In this document: positions 1 to 4,836 of the stretch, piece by piece
Layout: every line of letters starts with the position of its first letter
Numbering within the stretch: the stretch's first letter is position 1
Origin: DASQVO01 sp035640715
GTDB lineage: Bacteria > Actinomycetota > Actinomycetes > Streptosporangiales > Streptosporangiaceae
Length of the DNA stretch: 8,085 nucleotides
Direction of reading: 5' to 3'
Assembly (NCBI GenBank): GCA_035640715.1
Contig: DASQVO010000509.1
Location: 1 to 8,085 of the forward strand
Position numbers and translations under genes: made by a program
The notes under the pieces: model-generated
Databases searched by the model: none
The model's input: the letters and a program-made list of their open reading frames with translations, nothing else
Told to the model about the DNA's origin: nothing

Positions 1-1124
1 CCCTCCTCACGATCGCTGGCCGCCGGCCGCAAGTACGGCCGGTAGATGTCGCGGGCGAACGTGTTGGCCGCGGCGATCGCCATGATGGCCGCGGGCACCA
101 GGGCGCCGATGGCGATCGCGCCGAAGGCGATCCCGGCGAACCAGTGCGGGAACTCGCTGCCGAACAGCACGGGCACGATGGTGTTGCTGTCGGGGGTCTT
201 CGCCGTGCCGCCCACCGGCTTCACGTGCGCGGCGAGCGCCATGTAGCCGAGCAGCGCGATAAAGCCCAGCATCAGCGAGTAGGCGGGCAGCAGGGCCATG
301 TTCTTTTTCACCACGTCGCGGCTGCGGGCGGCCAGGACTCCCGTCATCGCGTGCGGGTAGAGGAACAGGGCCAGCGCCGAGCCGAGCGCCAGCGTCGAGT
401 AGCCGAGGTACTGCGGCCCGGACAGCAGGATGCTCAGCTTCTTGGTGGCGAGCGCGGCATCCGCCTTGTGGAAGATGACGTCGTAGCCGCCGAGCTTGTA
501 GGGAATGTAGATGATCGCGATGAAGACCACGACGTAGATGAGGGTGTCCTTGATGAACGCGATCAGCGCCGGCGCCCGCAGCCCGGAGGTGAAGGTGTAG
601 GCGGCCAGCACGATGAAGGCGATCCACAGCGGCCAGTCCCCGCCGAGGCCCATGGCCTCCAGGATCGCCTTGATCCCGGTCAGCTGCAGCGCGATGTACG
701 GCAGGGTCGCGACGATGCCGGTGATCGCAACGAGCAGCGCGAGCATCGCGGACCCGTGCCGTCCCCGGACGAAATCGGCGGCGGTGGCGTAGCCGTGCTC
801 GTGACAGACGGACCACATCCGCGCCGCGGCGAACATCACCAGCGGGAAGACGGCGATCGTGTACGGCACCGCGAAGAAGCCGGTCGCGCCAGCGCCGTAG
901 AGCAGGGCGGGAACCGCCACGAACGTGTAGGCGGTGTACAGATCGCCCCCGAGGAGGAACCAGGTGACCCAGGTGCCGAACCTGCGGCCGCCGAGCCCCC
1001 ATTCCTCGACGCTGGCCAGCGACGTGGCCCGCTTCCAGCGGGTCGCCATGAAACCGAGTACGGTCACGACCGCGAACATCGCGACAACGATGCCGAACTC
1101 GAGCGCATTGAACGGGGGAGTCAT
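1..1124 (-). CDS. Sodium:solute symporter family permease, MctP-like (partial, C-terminus beyond window)
   Basis: An integral membrane secondary transporter that probably imports small organic acids with sodium or protons. Only the first 374 residues are visible; the frame is still open at the left edge, and the family usually has about 490-550 residues. Many hydrophobic helices are visible. Recognisable stretches are EEWGLGGRRFGTWVTWFLLGG (40-60) followed by DLYTAYTFVAVPAL (61-74), then YATAADFVRGRHGS (112-125), LPYIALQLTGIKAI (141-154), YPHAMTGVLAARSRDVVKKN (256-275) and NTFARDIYRPYL (354-365). These fit the SSS branch that includes rhizobial MctP (monocarboxylates); the exact substrate is inferred. 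The ATG at 1124 overlaps the TGA of the DUF3311 gene as ATGA. A GGAG (1131-1134) lies 6 nt upstream, so the pair should be translationally coupled. Family confident, substrate not. Confidence 0.93.
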   Translation of the reverse strand, partial: MTPPFNALEFGIVVAMFAVVTVLGFMATRWKRATSLASVEEWGLGGRRFGTWVTWFLLGGDLYTAYTFVAVPALLYGAGATGFFAVPYTIAVFPLVMFAAARMWSVCHEHGYATAADFVRGRHGSAMLALLVAITGIVATLPYIALQLTGIKAILEAMGLGGDWPLWIAFIVLAAYTFTSGLRAPALIAFIKDTLIYVVVFIAIIYIPYKLGGYDVIFHKADAALATKKLSILLSGPQYLGYSTLALGSALALFLYPHAMTGVLAARSRDVVKKNMALLPAYSLMLGFIALLGYMALAAHVKPVGGTAKTPDSNTIVPVLFGSEFPHWFAGIAFGAIAIGALVPAAIMAIAAANTFARDIYRPYLRPAASDREE

Positions 1125-1330
1125 CGCGTGCTCCGGGTTGCGCGGTAGACGATCCAGGCACAGACGGCGACGCCGCCGATCCACGCCAGCTGGTACCAGT
1201 AGAAGAACGGCATGCCGCCGATCGACGGGCTGGCGAAGTTGTAGAACTCAGGCACGAGGACCGCGACCAACGGCAGCAGCAACAGCAACACGACCGGATG
1301 CCGACGGCGCGACCGGGTGTCATTACTCAT
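1121..1330 (-). CDS. DUF3311 small membrane protein, partner of the symporter
   Basis: A 69-residue protein with two predicted transmembrane helices (about 12-26 and 44-62), a basic N-terminus (RSRRR, 6-10) and a basic C-terminus. The middle segment, PEFYNFASPSIGGMPFFYWY (27-46), carries the P-x-FYN ... G-x-PFFYWYQ pattern typical of DUF3311. Members of this family are commonly encoded immediately upstream of sodium:solute symporters, as here with a 4-nt ATGA overlap. The partner role (assembly or stability subunit of the transporter) is inferred from context and has no proven biochemistry that I know of. The start at 1330 is supported by the strong GGAGGAAG at 1335-1342, only 4 nt from the ATG. 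It is the first gene of its operon; the nearest minus-strand gene upstream is bioD, about 300 nt away. Confidence 0.9.
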   Translation of the reverse strand: MSNDTRSRRRHPVVLLLLLPLVAVLVPEFYNFASPSIGGMPFFYWYQLAWIGGVAVCAWIVYRATRSTR

Positions 1331-1334
1331 TGGG

Positions 1335-1342
1335 CTTCCTCC
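1335..1342 (-). promoter_or_regulatory. Ribosome binding site of the DUF3311 gene
   Basis: Minus strand reads GGAGGAAG, ending 4 nt before the ATG at 1330. It is among the strongest Shine-Dalgarno matches in the window and fixes the start of the transport operon. Confidence 0.8.
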
Positions 1343-1467
1343 GGCGGTGCCAGCTCGCCGGCAGGCTCCCTGGCTGGCCTGGTGGGTTGGCTTCCGTGTC
1401 CCGCAGCGGGCCCCAGCGGCTGTGGCGAGCGTTTCGGCGCCTTATGGCTTGGCTGGACCATCGTTCC

Positions 1468-1481
1468 CTCTCATGTGAGAG
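1468..1481. promoter_or_regulatory. Inverted repeat CTCTCA-TG-TGAGAG, possible operator
   Basis: Two perfect 6-bp arms separated by 2 bp, about 140 bp upstream of the DUF3311 start and abutting the 1481-1509 hairpin. The size and position suit a repressor dimer controlling the symporter operon. No regulator can be assigned from sequence. Confidence 0.3.
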
Positions 1482-1509
1482 CCTGGCGGCCGGTGGACGG
1501 CCGCCAGGC
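1481..1509 (-). terminator. Strong GC hairpin downstream of bioD, likely terminator of the biotin cluster
   Basis: An 11-bp perfect stem, GCCTGGCGGCC (1481-1491) with GGCCGCCAGGC (1499-1509), and a 7-nt loop. It lies about 118 nt past the bioD stop and about 150 nt before the DUF3311 start, both on the minus strand, so it probably separates the two transcription units. No U-tract follows, which is common for terminator-like hairpins in high-GC actinomycetes. The rest of the 1331-1626 gap holds three ATTACA copies (1577, 1604, 1626), an 8-bp palindrome ACATATGT (1582-1589) and no convincing gene. Confidence 0.55.
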
Positions 1510-1626
1510 GCCCGCGGAAGCGGCCGGCCACACCATCGTGGCTGACTGCCTCACGGGTGTGACGCATCGCGCACGGATTACACATATGTTGCGCCGCTCT
1601 TGCATTACAGGGCAATGGCTCGCGTA

Positions 1627-2352
1627 TTACAGATCGGCAATCGTTTGCTGCTGCGCGGGCCAGTCTGGGCGGAACGTTCCGCCGAGAGCGGGAGCGAGAC
1701 CTCGCATCGCCACCCGTCCAAAGGCGGCGCTCCCAAGCTGGCCTGCGCCCTCCGGGAGAACCCCGGCGACTGGCTGGCCGGCCAGGGTCTCCAGGTCAGT
1801 CAGGTTGGACAGCTCGGCGAGACCCGGCTCGGCAGGCCAGCAGCCGATTACGACACCTGCGCACGCCACCTTGCGCGCGGCCAGTGCCTCCAGCGTGAGA
1901 GCGGTGTGGTTGAGCGTGCCGAGCCCTGCCGCGGCGACGACGAGCACCGGCGCGTCCAGCATGGCGGCCAGGTCGGCGATGGTTGTGCCGCGGCTGTCGT
2001 AACGGACGAGCAGGCCGCCCGCCCCCTCGACGATCACGTGCTGCCGGTCTTGCGCGAGGCCCGCCACGTAGCTCGCCGCATGCCGCAGATCCAGCGGCGG
2101 CCGCCCGGCCGCCCGCGCGGCCGCCTCGGGGGAGAGCGGGTCGGGGAAGCGGGCCAGCTCATGCAGGTCCGTCACGCCCGTGAGTGCGCCGATGACACCG
2201 AGGTCGCCGGGGGTACCAGGCGGCTCACCGGTCTGCGCCGGCTTGACCACGGCCACGCTCTCGCCGCGGGCGCGGGTAACCGCCGCGAGAGCGGCAGCTG
2301 CGACGGTCTTGCCGACGCCGGTTCCCGTCCCGCTGACAACGATCACGGCCAT
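1627..2352 (-). CDS. bioD: ATP-dependent dethiobiotin synthetase BioD
   Basis: Cytosolic enzyme that uses ATP and CO2 to close the ureido ring of 7,8-diaminononanoate, giving dethiobiotin, the penultimate step of biotin synthesis. The 241 residues match the family's usual length (about 220-240). Visible motifs: P-loop GTGTGVGKT at 8-16 with Lys15, KPAQTG at 37-42 (Lys37 of the active site), VEGAGGLLV at 108-116 and GLGTLNHT at 143-150, which follows the BioD fold. The start is the ATG at 2352: the P-loop begins at residue 8 as in other BioDs, and an in-frame TAG (2358-2356) one codon further upstream excludes a longer protein. The ribosome site is weak (GGCGG), so translation probably depends on coupling with the upstream regulator gene, whose frame overlaps this one by 128 nt. 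Last gene of the bioF-regulator-bioD cluster. Confidence 0.95.
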   Translation of the reverse strand: MAVIVVSGTGTGVGKTVAAAALAAVTRARGESVAVVKPAQTGEPPGTPGDLGVIGALTGVTDLHELARFPDPLSPEAAARAAGRPPLDLRHAASYVAGLAQDRQHVIVEGAGGLLVRYDSRGTTIADLAAMLDAPVLVVAAAGLGTLNHTALTLEALAARKVACAGVVIGCWPAEPGLAELSNLTDLETLAGQPVAGVLPEGAGQLGSAAFGRVAMRGLAPALGGTFRPDWPAQQQTIADL

Positions 2353-3211
2353 CCGCTAACCGCCGGAGCCGGGTCACGAACTTATACCTGTCTCCCCGGT
2401 ACCAGGACTGCGCCCACTCAACCGGCTCGCCCGTCACGTCCACCGCGTGCCGGGAGAGCAGCAGCAGCGGCAGGCCCACATCGACGGCCAGCAGGTCGGC
2501 GTTGTGCGGGTCGGCGAGCACGGTCTCGATCGTCTCCTCGGCCTCGGTGAGCTGCACCCCATAGGCCGAGGTCAGCGTCTCGTACAGCGAACTGTGCCGC
2601 TTCAGCTGCTTACGCAGCCCCGGGAAGCGCCGGGCGGGAAGATGCGAGGTGTCCACCGACATCGGCTCGCCGTCCGCCAGCCGGAGCCGGTGAATGCGGA
2701 GCGCGCGGCCGCCCGGGCGGATACCGAGCAGCACCGCCAGCTCCTCGTCGGCCGCGATGTAACCGATCTCGAGGATCTTCGTCTGCGGGTGCAGCCCGTG
2801 TGCTCGCATGCCCTCCGTGTAGCTGGCCAGCTCCAGGGCCTGCGCCACCTTCGGCTTGGCCACGAAGGTGCCCTTTCCCTGCCTGCGTAGCAGACGGCCC
2901 TCGACCACGAGCTCCGCCAGGGCCTGCCGGACGGTGGTCCGGGACGTTCCGTAGGCTCGCGCGAGCTCACGCTCCGGCGGTACCGGGCTGCCGGGCGCCA
3001 TCGTGGCAATGAGCTCGAGCAGCTGCCGCTTGACCGTGTAGTACTTGGGCAGCCGCAGCAGCGGGCCTGGAAGAACGTCGTCGGGCACGCTCCCGCCAGC
3101 GTTCCGGATATCCGGCTCCTCCGCCACGGCCCGCCGGGCTCTAAGGATGCTGCCCTCGGCGGTCGTGTACCCGGGCGGGTCAGGGGATGCGGGGATGGGA
3201 GAGACGGTCAT
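2225..3211 (-). CDS. GntR/HutC-family transcriptional regulator, DasR-like, within the biotin cluster
   Basis: DNA-binding repressor with a winged helix-turn-helix at about 54-118 (start LPKYYTVKRQLLEL; recognition region PERELARAYGTSRTTVRQAL at 79-98; wing GRLLRRQGKGTFVA at 105-118) and a UTRA effector domain at about 137-282 (LSRHAVD, 252-258; GEPVEW, 261-266; YRGDRYKFVTRL, 271-282). It strongly resembles my memory of Streptomyces DasR, which binds amino-sugar phosphates. The start at 3211 has a good GGAAGGAAG site at 3217-3225 and gives a 50-residue low-complexity N-terminal extension. The frame continues 44 arginine-rich residues past the usual family end and overlaps bioD out of phase. 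A one-base deletion near 2359 would end it at the TAG at 2358-2356, just before bioD. Starts 17 nt after the bioF stop. Domain family certain; target and effector unknown. Confidence 0.9.
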   Translation of the reverse strand: MTVSPIPASPDPPGYTTAEGSILRARRAVAEEPDIRNAGGSVPDDVLPGPLLRLPKYYTVKRQLLELIATMAPGSPVPPERELARAYGTSRTTVRQALAELVVEGRLLRRQGKGTFVAKPKVAQALELASYTEGMRAHGLHPQTKILEIGYIAADEELAVLLGIRPGGRALRIHRLRLADGEPMSVDTSHLPARRFPGLRKQLKRHSSLYETLTSAYGVQLTEAEETIETVLADPHNADLLAVDVGLPLLLLSRHAVDVTGEPVEWAQSWYRGDRYKFVTRLRRLADGRDRCQRDGNRRRQDRRSCRSRGGYPRPRRERGRGQAGADR

Positions 3212-3216
3212 AGTTA

Positions 3217-3225
3217 CTTCCTTCC
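3217..3225 (-). promoter_or_regulatory. Ribosome binding site of the GntR-family regulator
   Basis: Minus strand reads GGAAGGAAG, 5 nt before the ATG at 3211. It supports the long N-terminus of the regulator, although family homology begins only at about residue 54. Confidence 0.7.
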
Positions 3226-3236
3226 CGCTTAAGCGG
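3225..3236. promoter_or_regulatory. Perfect 12-bp palindrome CCGCTTAAGCGG across the bioF stop codon
   Basis: A fully symmetric dodecamer that contains the bioF TAA (3231-3229) and touches the regulator's ribosome binding site. It could be an autoregulatory operator or an RNA structure affecting regulator translation. It does not resemble the DasR consensus (ACTGGTCTAGACCACT), and part of it is bioF coding sequence, so coincidence is possible. Confidence 0.3.
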
Positions 3237-4518
3237 TTATCCGGACATGATCCCTCACCGCACCCAGCGCACGGAATGCCATGGCGAAATCAAGTTCGGT
3301 GAGGTTGGCCCGCGCGGTCAGCCGCAGGCATGCCTGGCCCGGCGGTACCGAGGGCGGCCGGAAGCATCCCGCCCGGATGCCGTGGTCCGCGCAGATCCGC
3401 TGCGCGTCCAGCGCCGCGCCGGGCTCGCCGAGCAGCACGCGGACGACCGCCGCAGCCGGCTGCGAGACGTCGAAACCCAGGTCCGCGGCCATGCCCGACA
3501 GCCGCTGGGCGTTCGCCCGGGCGCGTGGCCCCAGGCCGGGATCGCCGCGCAGAACTTCGAGCGCCGCGATGGCGGCCCCGGCGCATGGCGGCGCCAGCCC
3601 CGTGTCGAAGATGAACGCACGCCCCGCGTCGATCAGCGTCTCGGTGACCTCCGCCGCGCCGAGCACCGCACCGCCCTGGCCCGCCAGTGATTTCGACAGT
3701 GTGAGCGTCCGGACGACGTCAGGCTCCCCGGCGATGCCCGCGGCAGCGGCCGCGCCGCGCCCGGCGGGGCCCAGCACGCCGAAGGCGTGCGCCTCATCGA
3801 GCACGAGCAGCGCCTGATGGTCGCGTGCCACCTGGTGCAGCTCGCGCACTGGCGCCACGTCTCCGGTGACGGAGAACACTGTGTCAGTCACCACAATCGC
3901 CGCGGGCTCGGCGCGGCCGGCGAGCGCGTGCTCCATGGCCTCCACATCGCCGTGCGGCGTGACCTCCACCCGGGCACGGGACAGCCGGCAGGCGTCGATC
4001 AGCGACGCGTGGTTGGCGGCATCGGAAACGACGAGCACCGTGGCGGTTCCCGCGCTGCCGGGCCCGCCCGCGAGGACCGCGGCCAGGGTCGTGACAGCAG
4101 CGAGGTTGGCGAGATAGCCGGAGGAGAACACCAGCGCGGCCGCCGCACCCGTGAAAGCGGCCAGGTCGCGTTCGAGCCGGGCGTGCAGCTCTGTGCTTCC
4201 CGTCACGAGGCGCGATCCTGTCGAGCCCGTGCCCCACTCCCGGGCGGCGGCGACCGCAGCCTCCGTCAGCCGCTCGTCGCCGCACAGCCCGAGATAGTCG
4301 TTGGAGGCCAGGTCAACCAGGCCGCCAGGACCGGGGCGCCGGGGCCGAAGGTGCCTGGCCAGTCCCGCCGCCTGGCGGCCGGCCGCCGCCTGCCGCAGCC
4401 GCGCCAGCGGGTGCGGCAGCTGCGGGTCGTCCGGATCGGGCGCGTTCGGTTCCATTGGTCTCGCGGCGCGGGAGCCCCGGCGTCCGGCCGGGCTGAAGGC
4501 GCCACGCCACCTCCTCAT
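3229..4518 (-). CDS. bioF: 8-amino-7-oxononanoate synthase BioF (start uncertain: 4518 or 4455)
   Basis: PLP-dependent enzyme that condenses pimeloyl-ACP or -CoA with alanine to 8-amino-7-oxononanoate, the first ring-assembly step of biotin synthesis. Residue numbers are for the 429-aa frame: VDLASNDYLGL (68-78), GSTGSRLVTGSTELHARLE (98-116), FSSGYLAN (131-138), SDAANHASLIDA (165-176) with His170, VLDEAHAFGVLG (239-250) with cofactor-binding Asp241, and LSKSLAGQGG (274-283) with Lys276 as the Schiff-base lysine. The C-terminal RPPSVPPGQACLRLT (387-401) is also typical. Homology starts near residue 38. Met22 (4455) would give 408 aa, nearer the usual 380-400. Neither candidate has a well-placed ribosome site; a strong AGGAGGTGG (4515-4507) lies just inside the longer frame. 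First gene of the cluster, transcribed away from pdtaS. Confidence 0.93.
   Translation of the reverse strand: MRRWRGAFSPAGRRGSRAARPMEPNAPDPDDPQLPHPLARLRQAAAGRQAAGLARHLRPRRPGPGGLVDLASNDYLGLCGDERLTEAAVAAAREWGTGSTGSRLVTGSTELHARLERDLAAFTGAAAALVFSSGYLANLAAVTTLAAVLAGGPGSAGTATVLVVSDAANHASLIDACRLSRARVEVTPHGDVEAMEHALAGRAEPAAIVVTDTVFSVTGDVAPVRELHQVARDHQALLVLDEAHAFGVLGPAGRGAAAAAGIAGEPDVVRTLTLSKSLAGQGGAVLGAAEVTETLIDAGRAFIFDTGLAPPCAGAAIAALEVLRGDPGLGPRARANAQRLSGMAADLGFDVSQPAAAVVRVLLGEPGAALDAQRICADHGIRAGCFRPPSVPPGQACLRLTARANLTELDFAMAFRALGAVRDHVRITA
4507..4515 (-). promoter_or_regulatory. Misplaced strong Shine-Dalgarno inside the bioF 5' end
   Basis: Minus strand reads AGGAGGTGG immediately after the ATG at 4518. 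The nearest start codon after it is GTG 4505-4503, out of the bioF frame and opening a 79-codon frame to 4266. The next in-frame ATG (4455) is about 50 nt away. It either serves no start, feeds a short out-of-frame peptide, or marks a single-base error in the sequence. Confidence 0.5.
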
Positions 4519-4540
4519 CCGGTGAGAGGGTTATTCAGAT

Positions 4541-4582
4541 ACCAGCTAGCGAGTACGGGCCAGCGGCCCGTGCGAGCGGCCC
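4541..4582 (+). repeat. Direct repeat copy A (hairpin-bearing, about 42 bp)
   Basis: Shares the order CTAGCGA - CGGGCC - hairpin - GGCCCGTGCGAGCGGCC with copy B at 4600-4642; the two differ by a few substitutions and a 1-bp loop difference. Contains the perfect 7-bp stem at 4555-4571. Confidence 0.6.
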
Positions 4583-4599
4583 GGGAGCGTTTGCCCAGA

Positions 4600-4642
4600 C
4601 CGGCTAGCGACTGCGGGCCGCCAGGCCCGTGCGAGCGGCCGG
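4600..4642 (+). repeat. Direct repeat copy B (hairpin-bearing, about 43 bp)
   Basis: Second copy of the 4541-4582 unit. Its hairpin stem CGGGCC/GGCCCG (4614-4619 with 4624-4629) has loop GCCA. The 13-bp tail GGCCCGTGCGAGC is identical in the two copies. Confidence 0.6.
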
Positions 4643-4762
4643 TGCTGTGGCCCCGGCGAGGACCCGCGCCAAACCTGGGTAAACGCGAGCATACGATGCA
4701 GCGCTGCGCGGGACAGCGCGGTGAGAACCGCAGCACCGGACCTGAATAACCGAACTTCTGAG

Positions 4763-4779
4763 TAAGACGCTGTGTCTTA
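4763..4779. repeat. Small hairpin TAAGAC-GCTGT-GTCTTA upstream of pdtaS
   Basis: A 6-bp perfect inverted repeat with a 5-nt loop, in an AT-richer patch 58-74 nt before the pdtaS start. It overlaps the TTATTCA (4777-4783) that begins a third, partial repeat copy (4777-4806). It could be an operator or part of the repeat. Confidence 0.35.
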
Positions 4780-4806
4780 TTCAATACCGGCCAGCGAGCG
4801 TGCGGG
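4777..4806 (+). repeat. Partial third repeat copy C
   Basis: Begins TTATTCAATACC and continues with CAGCGAG and a CG-rich end. It parallels TTATTCAGATACC ... TAGCGAG at 4531-4553, but lacks the following hairpin. It lies directly before the pdtaS promoter region. Confidence 0.45.
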
Positions 4807-4824
4807 GCACTGGCTGCCAGGTGC

Positions 4825-4833
4825 AATTATGGT
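4825..4833 (+). promoter_or_regulatory. Possible -10 element for a leaderless pdtaS transcript
   Basis: AATTATGGT contains AATTAT (4825-4830), 6 nt before the GTG at 4837. No convincing Shine-Dalgarno sits in range. This spacing suits a transcript starting at the start codon, a frequent mode in actinobacteria. Inference only. Confidence 0.3.
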
Positions 4834-4836
4834 GCT

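Larger units (their letters stand above)
4529..4751. repeat. 223-bp element with inverted, similarly built ends in the bioF-pdtaS intergenic region
   Basis: GGTTATTCAG (4529-4538) is repeated exactly and inverted as CTGAATAACC (4742-4751). A second inverted pair lies inside: GCGTTTGCCCAG (4587-4598) and CTGGGTAAACGC (4675-4686), 11 of 12 matching. In each arm the two boxes are separated by a hairpin: 4555-4571 on the left (7-bp stem ACGGGCC/GGCCCGT, loop AGC) and 4701-4719 on the right (GCGCTG/CAGCGC, 7-nt loop). The two arms are thus a roughly 70-77 bp module present twice in opposite orientation. There is no coding capacity, and no clear target-site duplication beside the ends. It could be a miniature inverted-repeat element, a dispersed extragenic repeat, or a two-sided operator. 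It fills most of the 318-bp divergent gap. Confidence 0.5.

Noticed and set aside
144..1148. A 334-codon plus-strand open frame
   Set aside because: Antisense to the symporter. The product is low-complexity (Arg/Glu/Gly/His-rich) without recognisable domains; a GC-rich shadow.
7..1323. A 438-codon minus-strand open frame
   Set aside because: It starts with a cysteine run and becomes Arg/His-rich. It is out of phase with the DUF3311 and symporter genes, whose translations give clear transmembrane family motifs over the same bases.
1600..2550. A 316-codon plus-strand open frame
   Set aside because: Antisense to bioD and the regulator; composition typical of an antisense shadow, no motifs.
4453..4465. 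A possible DasR-type half site (TTGGTCT) near the bioF start
   Set aside because: Only one half matches the DasR consensus and the other half is absent; too weak to call an operator.
4266..4505. Minus-strand 79-codon frame starting GTG behind the strong AGGAGGTGG
   Set aside because: Out of phase with bioF homology and Arg/Pro-rich. Not called as a gene, but kept as evidence for the bioF start problem.
3787..4749. A 320-codon plus-strand open frame
   Set aside because: Antisense to bioF and runs through the repeat region; no domain or ribosome site.
4529..4806. Reading the repeat region as a CRISPR array
   Set aside because: Only two or three diverged copies with irregular spacing, internal hairpins and no cas genes.
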